Shown here: piece after piece, positions 26,765 to 34,596 of the stretch
Layout of the letters: every line of letters begins with the position of its first letter
Position numbering within the stretch: the stretch's first letter is position 1
Assembly: GCA_001657575.1 (NCBI GenBank)
Contig: LBCX01000002.1
Location: forward strand, 1 to 41,745
Origin: Bacteroidales bacterium Barb4
GTDB lineage: Bacteria > Bacteroidota > Bacteroidia > Bacteroidales > Tannerellaceae
Direction of reading: 5' to 3'
DNA: 41,745 bases
Notes under the pieces: model-generated
The model's input: only the letters and a program-made list of their open reading frames with translations
Told to the model about the DNA's origin: nothing
The model's database searches: none
Translations under genes and position numbers: made by a program

Positions 26765-26836
26765 ATGATACGGAACCTGGCAAACAGTCTTTCCCTCTCC
26801 CTTATTCTTCTACTTCTCGAAAAAGGAAGAAAGTGA
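26765..26836 (+). CDS. leuL: Leucine-rich leader peptide of the leu attenuator (23 aa)
   Basis: The short frame begins MIRNLANSLSLSLI and then has four consecutive leucines (codons 15-18), ending EKGRK. Eight of 23 residues are leucine: positions 5, 9, 11, 13 and 15-18. It lies between a good promoter and an intrinsic terminator, and leuA follows. Stalling of the ribosome on the leucine run when Leu-tRNA is short would leave the bases at the stop codon free for antiterminator pairing. The gene name is used by analogy with enterobacterial leuL. Confidence 0.85.
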   Translation: MIRNLANSLSLSLILLLLEKGRK

Positions 26837-26909
26837 GACCGTATGCCGCAGGTTAAAAGGTATAGCAAACGAAAGCCCCTCTCACTTCTTTGTGAGCGGG
26901 GCTTTTTTT
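26831..26909 (+). promoter_or_regulatory. leu attenuator: antiterminator and intrinsic terminator
   Basis: Terminator: AGCCCCTCTCAC (26874-26885), loop TTCTTT, GTGAGCGGGGCT (26892-26903, including one T:C mismatch), then a seven-T run. Alternative pairing: AAGTGAGA at 26831-26838, overlapping the leader peptide stop, is an exact complement of TCTCACTT at 26880-26887, the inner part of the terminator 5' arm and loop. The two structures exclude each other. A ribosome at the leader stop would mask the first segment and favour termination. Confidence 0.85.
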
Positions 26910-27011
26910 GAAAATGAAAGACAGAAGTTGGTAGAAGGAAAAACTTCTCCCTCCCAACTCCTATCTTCCAACTCCCATCTCCTAACTCCTAACTTCTAAA
27001 AAAGAAAAAAA

Positions 27012-28514
27012 ATGTCAGACAACAAATTGTTTATTTTCGACACTACCTTGCGCGACGGGGAGCAGGTGCCCGGTTGCCAGCTGAATACGGTAGAAAAGAT
27101 TGAGGTTGCCAGAGCTTTGGAAAGCTTGGGCGTGGATGTGATTGAGGCGGGCTTTCCCGTTTCCAGTCCGGGCGATTTCAAAAGTGTGGTGGAGATTTCC
27201 AAGGCGGTTACATGGCCTGCCATCTGCGCCCTGACGCGGGCGGTGGAAAAGGATATTGACGTAGCCGCCGAAGCCTTGAAGTTTGCCAAGAAAGGGCGCA
27301 TCCATACGGGCATAGGCACGTCCGATTCTCACATTAAATATAAGTTCAATTCCAACCGGGAAGAGATTTTGGAACGCGCCGTTGCCGCCACGAAATACGC
27401 CAAGAAGTATGTGGAAGATGTGGAGTTTTACTGCGAAGATGCCGGGCGGACGGACAACGAATATCTGGCGCGTGTCACGGAAGCGGTCATCAAAGCCGGT
27501 GCCACGGTCGTAAACATCCCCGACACTACCGGCTACTGCTTGCCCGATGAATACGGGGCGAAGATAAAGTACCTCATGGAGCACGTGGACGGCATCCATA
27601 ATGCCATACTCTCCACCCACTGCCACAATGATTTGGGCATGGCGACGGCGAACACCGTGCAGGGCGTGCTGAACGGTGCCCGTCAGGTGGAAGTGACCAT
27701 CAACGGCATCGGTGAACGCGCGGGAAACACTTCTCTCGAAGAAGTCGCCATGATATTTCACAGCCACAAAGAGCAGAATATTATCACCAACATCAACACG
27801 ACAAAAATATACAGCCTCAGCCGCATGGTCTCCGCCCTGATGAACATGCCGGTGCAGCCTAACAAAGCTATTGTCGGGCGCAATGCCTTCGCCCACTCCT
27901 CCGGCATCCATCAGGACGGCGTATTGAAGAACCGCGAGAGCTACGAAATCATCGACCCCAAGGACGTGGGCATTGATGACAATTCCATCGTCCTCACCGC
28001 CCGCAGCGGACGCGCTGCCCTCAAACACCGCCTCCACGTCTTGGGCGTTGAACTGGAACAGGACAAATTAGACAAAGCCTACAACGAGTTCCTGAAGCTC
28101 GCCGACCGCAAAAAGGACATCAACGACGACGACATCCTCATGCTCGTCGGCAAAGACCGCACGGCCATGCACCGCATCAAGCTGGAATATCTGCAAGTGA
28201 CCAGCGGCATCGGTCTGCAATCCGTTGCCAGCGTCTGCCTCGACCTCTCCGGCGTCAAACGCTACGAAGCGGCCTCAGGCAACGGTCCTGTGGACGCTGC
28301 CATTAAAGCTGTCAAAAAGGCTATCAGTAACAGCGACATGACTATTCAGGAGTTCCTCATCCAAGCCATCAACAAGGGGAGTGATGACACAGGCAAGGTG
28401 CACATGCAGGTGGACTACAAGGGGAACATTTACTACGGCTTCTCTGCCAATACGGATATTATTGCGGCTTCGGCGGAGGCGTTTGTGGATGCGATTAATA
28501 AGTTTATAAATTGA
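27012..28514 (+). CDS. leuA: 2-isopropylmalate synthase
   Basis: This 500-aa enzyme condenses acetyl-CoA with 2-oxoisovalerate, the first committed step of leucine synthesis. The TIM-barrel start [17 protein letters not shown] contains the catalytic R14-D15; metal-binding histidines are in [19 protein letters not shown], and the linker is [17 protein letters not shown]. The C-terminal allosteric domain (about residues 385-500), where leucine binds, ends [10 protein letters not shown]. Length is normal. It lies behind the leader-peptide attenuator. leuC is not next: two accessory modules totalling 3.3 kb follow. Confidence 0.96.
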   Translation: MSDNKLFIFDTTLRDGEQVPGCQLNTVEKIEVARALESLGVDVIEAGFPVSSPGDFKSVVEISKAVTWPAICALTRAVEKDIDVAAEALKFAKKGRIHTGIGTSDSHIKYKFNSNREEILERAVAATKYAKKYVEDVEFYCEDAGRTDNEYLARVTEAVIKAGATVVNIPDTTGYCLPDEYGAKIKYLMEHVDGIHNAILSTHCHNDLGMATANTVQGVLNGARQVEVTINGIGERAGNTSLEEVAMIFHSHKEQNIITNINTTKIYSLSRMVSALMNMPVQPNKAIVGRNAFAHSSGIHQDGVLKNRESYEIIDPKDVGIDDNSIVLTARSGRAALKHRLHVLGVELEQDKLDKAYNEFLKLADRKKDINDDDILMLVGKDRTAMHRIKLEYLQVTSGIGLQSVASVCLDLSGVKRYEAASGNGPVDAAIKAVKKAISNSDMTIQEFLIQAINKGSDDTGKVHMQVDYKGNIYYGFSANTDIIAASAEAFVDAINKFIN

Positions 28515-28536
28515 GGAGTTAAAGTAGTTAAGAGAT

Positions 28537-28953
28537 ATGAAAAGAATTTTATTTATACTGTTGTTTGTGCTTTCATTTGTGTGTAATTCATGCTCGAATG
28601 AAGATTTCATGGGCGATTTAGCAGGAACGGTTTGGTCGGGAGATTATTTAAAAGAGATTCCTACCGAATATGACTACACAATGACACTTTATGGAAGATA
28701 TGAGTTGTCTTTCGACAAAAATAGTTTTACATATCAGCATGCAAAAATCTATTTTTTGAATGGTGATAGTAATAGACTTTATGAGAATATTCCGCCTAAT
28801 CCATATTTGGGAGGGGGAACAGGCATATATTCATATAGCTATCCTAATATGACATTAGATTTTTCAGGTAATATTATACAAGCAGTGATAAAAAATCACA
28901 CAATAGTTTTCACAGATGACAATAACAATGAGATTGTTTTAATGAAGCAATAA
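28537..28953 (+). CDS. Hypothetical lipoprotein (138 aa), leu module 1
   Basis: MKRILFILLFVLSFVCNSCS is a lipoprotein signal with the likely lipidated cysteine at C19, followed by an acidic SNEDF. The mature part starts LAGTVWSGDYLKEI, a lipocalin-like opening, and continues with beta-rich segments to KNHTIVFTDDNNNEIVLMK. I do not recognise the family. The AT-rich gene begins 22 bp after leuA and is the first of the inserted genes; whether it belongs functionally with the following toxin-antitoxin pair is not evident. Confidence 0.65.
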   Translation: MKRILFILLFVLSFVCNSCSNEDFMGDLAGTVWSGDYLKEIPTEYDYTMTLYGRYELSFDKNSFTYQHAKIYFLNGDSNRLYENIPPNPYLGGGTGIYSYSYPNMTLDFSGNIIQAVIKNHTIVFTDDNNNEIVLMKQ

Positions 28954-28986
28954 ATAAGACTGTCAATAAATAAAAATCACATTAGT

Positions 28987-29529
28987 ATGGCAAAATATAC
29001 GGCAAGTCAAATAGCCGATTGGATTATATTACGCTACACGCCGGATGCCGGCGATGCAATCACGCCTTTGAAACTTCAAAAGCTGTTGTATTATTGTCAG
29101 GCATGGCATTATACCGTTTATGATGAACCTTTGTTTGACGACAAGATTGAAGCGTGGGCGCGCGGTCCTGTTATTCCTTCGCAATTTGAGCGATTCAGTT
29201 ATTTGGAAATAGGAGACAACATTCTAAATAACTGGCCGGAGTTTGCTCCCGATATTGTTTTAGAGAAATATACAGAAAATTTATTATATGAAGTAATGAG
29301 CGTTTACGGACAGCATACGGCTTATTATTTGGAACGGCTTGTCCAATCCGAAAAGCCGTGGAAAGAAACAAGGGGAGATTTGGAATTTCCTTTGGCATGT
29401 GACAAAGAGATACCATTGCCGCTGATGAAAGCATATTATTCATCCATTAGTAAAACAAAAAATGGAAAAAATAAAAAGGATAAAACCGCAGAGCAAGTAC
29501 GTACCCGACGATTGGAAAGAGTCTTTTGA
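28987..29529 (+). CDS. panA: Panacea-domain (DUF4065, SocA-like) antitoxin
   Basis: The 180-aa protein has the Panacea domain in its first 150 residues: ASQIADWIILRY, ITPLKLQKLLYYCQAWHYTV and FDDKIEAWARGPVIPSQFER. This domain is a widespread antitoxin module that neutralises unrelated toxins (PanAT systems) and is also found in the adaptor antitoxin SocA. The partner gene begins 68 bp before its stop, a long overlap. The lysine-rich tail (SKTKNGKNKKDKTAEQVRTR) is encoded in the overlap region. The symbol follows the published PanAT naming for the domain. Confidence 0.8.
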   Translation: MAKYTASQIADWIILRYTPDAGDAITPLKLQKLLYYCQAWHYTVYDEPLFDDKIEAWARGPVIPSQFERFSYLEIGDNILNNWPEFAPDIVLEKYTENLLYEVMSVYGQHTAYYLERLVQSEKPWKETRGDLEFPLACDKEIPLPLMKAYYSSISKTKNGKNKKDKTAEQVRTRRLERVF

Positions 29530-29890
29530 GCAAAACGGCGATGATAAATTTATATTTCTTTCCATAAAACATTTGCAATCGAATTTTGAATGTTTTTCCG
29601 ATTGGACAAAACAGGAAATGACAAAGTTTTGGGATTTTAGCAAAAGATTGCATCAAATGACATGGAACGATGTTTACAGAACGGGCGGTAAAAGCGGAAA
29701 TAAAACAGGATTGGCATATACCGTGATAGCAAAAGCCAATTACTGTTCAATACCTTTTATCGACAACCTTTCAAAATACATCACCTTTTTTGAATTAAGA
29801 ATTGACGACAAGATAAGGGTGCATGGGTACAGGGAAAATTCAATATTCCATTTATGCCTGTTAGATCGTGAACATAAAATTTGCAAATAA
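29462..29890 (+). CDS. Candidate toxin partner of the Panacea protein
   Basis: This 142-aa soluble protein overlaps panA by 68 bp and is therefore its presumed partner toxin. I do not recognise the family with certainty. A helical N-terminal part (LSIKHLQSNFECFSDWTKQE, TKFWDFSKRLHQMTWNDVYR) is followed by a beta-rich end, RIDDKIRVHGYRENSIFHLC then LLDREHKIC. The GYRxxxxFHLCLLDxxH pattern recalls the C-terminal strand region of small RelE-like toxins, where H may be catalytic. Its stop lies inside the duplicated leuC start sequence. Confidence 0.6.
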   Translation: MEKIKRIKPQSKYVPDDWKESFEQNGDDKFIFLSIKHLQSNFECFSDWTKQEMTKFWDFSKRLHQMTWNDVYRTGGKSGNKTGLAYTVIAKANYCSIPFIDNLSKYITFFELRIDDKIRVHGYRENSIFHLCLLDREHKICK

Positions 29891-29923
29891 ATAAAACAAT
29901 GAGCAAAACATTATTCGACAAAA
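29885..29923 (+). pseudogene. Duplicated leuC 5' end
   Basis: 39 bp are identical to 31815-31853, which cover the leuC leader and its first codons (ATGAGCAAAACATTATTC and on). The copy includes ATG 29899 and then switches at 29924 to leuA-like sequence. It is a recombination scar, not a gene. Confidence 0.88.
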
Positions 29924-29933
29924 ACATATGTAA

Positions 29934-30038
29934 GTGGACTATGAGGGAAATGTCTATTACAACTTCTCCGTTAATACAGATATTATTTCCACTTCGATGG
30001 AGGCATTTGTAGATGTGATTAATAAGTTTATAAATTAA
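29934..30038 (+). pseudogene. Diverged duplicate of the leuA 3' end
   Basis: The 34 codons plus stop (VDYEGNVYYNFSVNTDI ... EAFVDVINKFIN) align without gaps to the last 34 codons of leuA (28410-28514; [17 protein letters not shown] ...). About three quarters of residues match. The nucleotide differences show it came from a related but different leuA, not from a recent local duplication. Homology extends a few bases upstream (CATATG versus CACATG). Confidence 0.9.
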
Positions 30039-30052
30039 AAAGTTAAAAGGAT

Positions 30053-31183
30053 ATGTTAAAATCATTGTATGTAAAGAATTACCGAAATCTAAAAGACTTC
30101 AAAATAAAGAGGTTGGAACAGGTTAATCTGATTACCGGCATGAATAATACGGGGAAATCATCTGTTTTGGAGGCTGTTTCTATTTATGCGGCTAAGGGAG
30201 ATATAGAACATATCTTCCAACTATTAAAAAGAAGGGGAGAATGTTATGAGCTATCTGATAAAGGAAGTTCTGCTGAAACAAACATAAAATCATTGTCGTC
30301 TTTATTTACCAATCGGGATTTAAAATTTGACAACTCTAATTCCATATCAATAGGAGAATATGAAACAGATCTTTTTGGAGGAAGTATACTTCTTGATGAA
30401 ACCATGAGTTTAAGGTTTGTAAAATATGCAGATGAACGACAGGATGATGGACAGGGGAGAACGTTTAGAAGAAAGATTCTTCAGGCAGAAGATTTAGAGG
30501 CACAGAATGAAGATTATAAAATAGGATTTGAAATAAAAAAAGGAAGAAACTCATCTTTATTCTTACCTGAGCGAGAAAGATATTTTCCATACGCTTTTAG
30601 GCATAAGATAGAAAACTTAAACCAATTTCAATATGTTAATACAGGAGGTATTGACAGAGGCATAAATGGGATGTTGTTTGATAATATTACTTTAACTGAA
30701 AAAGAATCTTTTGTCATTGAATCTCTTAAAATTATTGAGCCTTCAACAGAAAGAATCGCTTTCGTAGAAAAAAATTCCAAAGAAAGAACTGCAGTAATAA
30801 AGTTGTCTGACAATCCGGATATTCTTCCCTTGCTAAGTATGGGAGATGGTATGAATCGAATACTGACTATTATTCTTGCTATGGTAAATGCAAGTGATGG
30901 CTATCTTCTAATTGACGAATTTGAAAACGGATTACACTATAGCGTTCAAAAGAAACTATGGAAACTTATCTTTAAATTAGCACAAAAATTAAATGTACAA
31001 GTTTTTGCCACCACCCATAGCAATGATTGCATCTACGGGTTCGGGAACACACTGAACGATCCGGAAAATTCAGTTACAGGTAAATTGATACGCCTTGACA
31101 ATGAAGAGGGAATAGTTGAAGAAGTCGAATTTTCAGTAGATGAATTAGAAACAGCTGAAAAACATAATATTGAAATCCGGTAA
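30053..31183 (+). CDS. AAA15/OLD-like ABC-type ATPase, leu module 2
   Basis: This 376-aa SMC/ABC-type ATPase has the N-terminal LKSLYVKNYRNLKDFKIK, Walker A GMNNTGKSS (residues 29-37), ABC signature-like LLSMGDGMNRIL (about 261-272), Walker B YLLIDEFENG (D288, E289) and the H-loop FATTHSND (H322). It lacks a fused nuclease; a separate Toprim gene starts 2 bp after its stop. This ATPase plus Toprim layout is that of split OLD-family defence systems such as PARIS. It is AT-rich and lies directly behind the duplicated leuA tail. Confidence 0.85.
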   Translation: MLKSLYVKNYRNLKDFKIKRLEQVNLITGMNNTGKSSVLEAVSIYAAKGDIEHIFQLLKRRGECYELSDKGSSAETNIKSLSSLFTNRDLKFDNSNSISIGEYETDLFGGSILLDETMSLRFVKYADERQDDGQGRTFRRKILQAEDLEAQNEDYKIGFEIKKGRNSSLFLPERERYFPYAFRHKIENLNQFQYVNTGGIDRGINGMLFDNITLTEKESFVIESLKIIEPSTERIAFVEKNSKERTAVIKLSDNPDILPLLSMGDGMNRILTIILAMVNASDGYLLIDEFENGLHYSVQKKLWKLIFKLAQKLNVQVFATTHSNDCIYGFGNTLNDPENSVTGKLIRLDNEEGIVEEVEFSVDELETAEKHNIEIR

Positions 31184-31185
31184 CT

Positions 31186-31815
31186 ATGTCGAAAGAAGAA
31201 AGCAAAAAGAACTTGTTGTTGGTTGAAGGGAATAATGACCGGCATGTGATTTGGGCTTTGTGTGAAAAGTTCGAGTTGCCAAACACTTTTGAAGTTATTG
31301 ATTCCGGAGGTATTAACGAACTGAAAAAGAGATTAAACATCGAACTTAAATCAAAGGCAGATGCAATCGGTATAATTATTGATGCAGATATGGATTTAAA
31401 TGCCCGATGGGATTCAATAAAAGAGATATTGACATCACATCATTTTATTCTTCCCGGTACCTTCCCCAAAGACGGCTTAATAGAAACTAATGTTTCAAAG
31501 AAAAAGACAGTGGGAGTATGGATAATGCCAGATAATAATTCAAACGGAATGCTTGAAGATTTCATATCCTTCCTCATCCCCAAAGAAGATCAGCTGTTGC
31601 CCGCCGTTCATTCCACCTTAAGTGATATAGAAAATAAGCAATTAAGCAAATATCTCCCTATCCACAAAGCAAAAGCCACCATCCATACATGGCTTGCATG
31701 GCAGGAATCCCCCGGCACCCCGATGGGTCAAAGTATCACCAAAAGATATTTGACCACCGATGAAGCTACCTGTATGAAACTAGTTGATTGGATGAGGAAA
31801 TTATTTAACAACTGA
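31186..31815 (+). CDS. DUF3226-like Toprim domain protein
   Basis: The 209-aa protein has a Toprim fold: acidic motif [12 protein letters not shown] (E14), GIIIDADMD (D66, D68, D70) and the [10 protein letters not shown] segment. The C-terminal [20 protein letters not shown] with GQSI is characteristic of DUF3226-type proteins. Toprim proteins of this kind are metal-dependent nucleases. The 2-bp gap to the ATPase gene implies a complex of the two. A role in phage defence is inferred from this architecture and from the insertion context; no activity is shown. Confidence 0.82.
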   Translation: MSKEESKKNLLLVEGNNDRHVIWALCEKFELPNTFEVIDSGGINELKKRLNIELKSKADAIGIIIDADMDLNARWDSIKEILTSHHFILPGTFPKDGLIETNVSKKKTVGVWIMPDNNSNGMLEDFISFLIPKEDQLLPAVHSTLSDIENKQLSKYLPIHKAKATIHTWLAWQESPGTPMGQSITKRYLTTDEATCMKLVDWMRKLFNN

Positions 31816-31828
31816 AATAAATAAAACA

Positions 31829-33238
31829 ATGAGCAAAACATTATTCGACAAAATCTGGGAAAAGCATATCGTAGATACGCTGCCCGACGGAACGATACAA
31901 CTGTATATCGACCGTCTCTACTGCCACGAAGTAACCAGTCCGCAAGCCTTCGCCGGTCTCCGCGAACGCGGATTGCGCCCTTTCCGTCCCGCACAAGTGA
32001 CATGTATCCCCGACCACAACATCCCGACGTTGCATCAAGACCAGCCTATCCAAGACCCCGTCTCAAAAAAGCAGGTGGACACGCTGGAAAAGAACGCCAA
32101 AGACTTCGCCCTTGACTATTACGGCTTACTGCACCCCCGCAACGGCATCATCCACGTCGTCGGTCCCGAAATAGGACTGACTCAGCCGGGCATGACCATC
32201 GTCTGCGGCGATTCCCACACATCCACCCACGGTGCCATGGGAGCCGTTGCCTTCGGCATCGGTACCAGCGAAGTGGAAATGACCCTCGCCACCCAGTGCA
32301 TCATGCAACGCAAGCCGAAAACCATGCGCATCACTGTTGATGGCAGCCTCCGTCCCGGCGTAACCGCCAAAGACATCGCCCTCTACATCATCAGCCGAAT
32401 GACCACCGGCGGCGCAACAGGCTATTTCGTTGAATACGCCGGTGAAGCCATCCGCAACACCACGATGGAAGATCGCCTCACCATCTGCAACCTCTCCATT
32501 GAAATGGGTGCCCGCGGCGGCATGATTGCTCCCGACCAAGTCACTTTCGACTATCTCAACGGTCGCGAATTTGCCCCCCATGGCGAAGCCCGCGAAAAGA
32601 AACTCGCCGAATGGCGCGAACTCTACACCGACCCCGATGCCGCCTTTGACAAGGAAATTCTCTTCCACGCTGAAGACATCGAACCGATGATCACCTATGG
32701 CACCAACCCCGGCATGGGCATGGGCATCCGCGAAAACATCCCCGCCCTCAAAAGCATCGACCCCGCCGGTCGCACCTCTTATCAAAAATCATTGGATTAC
32801 ATGGGCTTTGCCGCCGGCGAACCGATATTGGGCAAGCCCGTCGATTACGTCTTCCTCGGCAGTTGCACCAACGGTCGCATTGAAGACTTCCGTGCCTTTG
32901 CATCCCTCGTCAAAGGTCGCAAAAAATCACCCCGCATAACCGTATGGCTCGTCCCCGGCAGCTGGCAGGTGGAACGCGAAATCCGTGCCGAAGGCCTTGA
33001 TACAGTCCTCACCGCCGCCGGCTTTGAACTCCGTCAGCCCGGCTGCTCCGCCTGCCTCGCCATGAACGACGACAAAATCCCCTCCGGCAAATACGCCGTC
33101 TCCACTTCCAATCGCAACTTTGAAGGTCGCCAAGGTCCCGGTGCACGCACCATTCTCGCCGGTCCACTCGTAGCCGCCGCCGCCGCTGTTACCGGACAGA
33201 TAACCGATCCACGGGAATTGATAGTAGAATCTTTTTAA
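31829..33238 (+). CDS. leuC: 3-isopropylmalate dehydratase large subunit
   Basis: This 469-aa aconitase-family enzyme isomerises 2- to 3-isopropylmalate with the small subunit LeuD. It has [20 protein letters not shown] near residue 115 and the three [4Fe-4S]-binding cysteines in [10 protein letters not shown] and [13 protein letters not shown]. It ends [11 protein letters not shown]. Length is normal. leuD and leuB, which usually follow, are absent from the window; instead a nuclease-like gene begins 8 bp later. The start is supported by the identical duplicated start upstream (29899). Confidence 0.96.
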   Translation: MSKTLFDKIWEKHIVDTLPDGTIQLYIDRLYCHEVTSPQAFAGLRERGLRPFRPAQVTCIPDHNIPTLHQDQPIQDPVSKKQVDTLEKNAKDFALDYYGLLHPRNGIIHVVGPEIGLTQPGMTIVCGDSHTSTHGAMGAVAFGIGTSEVEMTLATQCIMQRKPKTMRITVDGSLRPGVTAKDIALYIISRMTTGGATGYFVEYAGEAIRNTTMEDRLTICNLSIEMGARGGMIAPDQVTFDYLNGREFAPHGEAREKKLAEWRELYTDPDAAFDKEILFHAEDIEPMITYGTNPGMGMGIRENIPALKSIDPAGRTSYQKSLDYMGFAAGEPILGKPVDYVFLGSCTNGRIEDFRAFASLVKGRKKSPRITVWLVPGSWQVEREIRAEGLDTVLTAAGFELRQPGCSACLAMNDDKIPSGKYAVSTSNRNFEGRQGPGARTILAGPLVAAAAAVTGQITDPRELIVESF

Positions 33239-33246
33239 ATAATATT

Positions 33247-33828
33247 ATGACAGAAGAAGCATTACAAAAACAGCTTATAGAGAAGTTGCAGGGAATAGAA
33301 TCCCCTTACCTAATGGATACAGAAGTTCCGATACCATATCAGCATATTTATGTTCCGGATGGAAAGGATACAAAACTTGAAGTATGGTGCTTTAAACAAG
33401 ATATAGCTATTTACCAGCCTCTTTTTGAAAGAGATCCTGAAGACAGAAAAGATTATGTCATTACAGATAAAAACAATACATCTGTTAAGGTAGAATTTAA
33501 GAACAGCAAAAAGATAGTAGGATTGCCTTTTGTTATTTTAGAATTGAAGAAAAAACAGCCAAATACACATTCGATATTGGCTTATTCGCAAAAAGCAAAG
33601 ATGATAAAGACAATCTTTCCTTACTGTCAATATCTGTTTTTAATCTATGGCAAAAAAATTGCACCGAGAACATACAGGCTTGGTGAGTTTTTTGACGAAA
33701 TCATTCAACTTCAAAATACGGAGGGGCAAGAAATAGAAAAGTTGAAGAAAACCCTTTTAAAACATATAGAGATAGCTGAAAACAAATTAGAGAAAATAAA
33801 ACATGAAGAAAGTGACAGCGATGATTGA
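33247..33828 (+). CDS. PD-(D/E)XK nuclease-like hypothetical protein
   Basis: A 193-aa soluble, AT-rich gene. The central segment KIVGLPFVILELKKKQPNTH carries an E-x-K motif (E99, K101) followed by Q104, then SQKAKMIKTIFPYCQYLFLI. This strand-EXK-helix-strand order is that of PD-(D/E)XK nucleases and of the N-terminal region of some restriction subunits. The canonical upstream aspartate is not clear. The C terminus is a lysine/glutamate coiled-coil-like helix (about residues 160-190). It could be a nuclease or a decayed relative. It overlaps the next gene by 26 bp. Confidence 0.5.
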   Translation: MTEEALQKQLIEKLQGIESPYLMDTEVPIPYQHIYVPDGKDTKLEVWCFKQDIAIYQPLFERDPEDRKDYVITDKNNTSVKVEFKNSKKIVGLPFVILELKKKQPNTHSILAYSQKAKMIKTIFPYCQYLFLIYGKKIAPRTYRLGEFFDEIIQLQNTEGQEIEKLKKTLLKHIEIAENKLEKIKHEESDSDD

Positions 33829-34105
33829 AAGAAGCGATGACGGAACATTCGGCATCTATATGGATGATTATTCCTTGAGCTATGGCATTCTCGGCGACGG
33901 AACAACACTCGAAGAAGCTCTTGATGATTACTACAACTCGTATGAAGAAATGAAGCAATACTATAAGGAAGTAAATAAAGAATTTACCGAAGTGGCATTT
34001 ACCTTCAAATACGACTACGAGTCTTCTTCTCCATCGTACAATGCCGAAGCACCGCTTTTGTTAGAGTTCGCCAACCGTCAATATAAATATCTGTGCGCAG
34101 TGTAA
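33803..34105 (+). CDS. HicB-like antitoxin, C-terminally shortened, no HicA
   Basis: The 100-aa protein has the HicB N-terminal fold: VTAMIERSDDGTFGIYMDDY, then LGDGTTLEEALDDYYNSYEE. In relatives an HTH of about 40 residues follows, as in the intact hicB at 16583-16990. Here the sequence after FTFKYDYESSSPS degenerates and stops, so the DNA-binding part is missing or decayed. No hicA is nearby. It overlaps the nuclease-like gene and recX at its ends. Confidence 0.65.
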   Translation: MKKVTAMIERSDDGTFGIYMDDYSLSYGILGDGTTLEEALDDYYNSYEEMKQYYKEVNKEFTEVAFTFKYDYESSSPSYNAEAPLLLEFANRQYKYLCAV

Positions 34106-34596
34106 GAGAACCGACAGAAACAGAAATGCTGCATCGTGCCGCCGCCTATTGCACCGCCGCCGAACGATGTATCCAAGACGTAGAAAAGAAACTGTCTGCC
34201 GCCGGTTTGCCATCCGATGTAGCGGAGCGGATCATCGCCCGCCTCGTGCAGGAAAAGTTCATTGACGAGTCCCGCTACAGTCGCGGTTTTGTCAGCGACA
34301 AACTGCGCTTCAACAAATGGGGTCGCATCAAGATTGCCTACGAGTTGCGCCGGAAACACCTGCCGGAAAACGTTTGCTCGGAAGCCTTGTCCGCCATTGA
34401 TGAAGAGGAATACCACGCCCTCCTGCTGTCTTTGCTGAAAGAGAAGAAAAAGACCATCCGCGGAAAGGGCAATCGCGATGTTTTCGGCAAACTCCTTCGC
34501 TTCGGAGTCGGGCGGGGCTTTGAAACGAGCGAAGTTGCCGCCTGCTTGCGGACATTGGGCGCAAACGAAACAGACGATGAAGAAAGCATGGACTAA
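34093..34596 (+). CDS. recX: Regulatory protein RecX
   Basis: This 167-aa RecA modulator is built of RecX three-helix repeats. Motifs are HRAAAYCTAAERCIQDVEKK, ARLVQEKFIDESRYSRGFVS and KWGRIKIAYELRRKHLPEN. The start is GTG 34093, which gives PTETEMLHRAAAYC, matching the usual TEEEALNRAAAYC opening; ATG 34126 is the alternative and would remove the first acidic residues. It overlaps the HicB-like gene by 13 bp and comFC by 20 bp. The tight packing suggests the inserted genes share its transcript. Confidence 0.88.
   Translation: MRSVREPTETEMLHRAAAYCTAAERCIQDVEKKLSAAGLPSDVAERIIARLVQEKFIDESRYSRGFVSDKLRFNKWGRIKIAYELRRKHLPENVCSEALSAIDEEEYHALLLSLLKEKKKTIRGKGNRDVFGKLLRFGVGRGFETSEVAACLRTLGANETDDEESMD

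Noticed and set aside
26890-27011. Additional small gene between the attenuator and leuA
   Set aside because: The stretch is a C/T-rich low-complexity leader (repeated CTAACTCC-like text) with no plausible frame.
27015-28037. Long open frame on the minus strand (340 codons)
   Set aside because: It is entirely antisense to leuA, has no recognisable domain and reflects codon bias of leuA. Similar antisense frames over xylA, yidC, leuC and the acetyltransferase gene were rejected for the same reason.
30053-31815. Gabija, Septu or retron assignment for the ATPase-Toprim pair
   Set aside because: No UvrD-like helicase, HNH nuclease, reverse transcriptase or non-coding RNA is adjacent, and the Toprim is separate from the ATPase.
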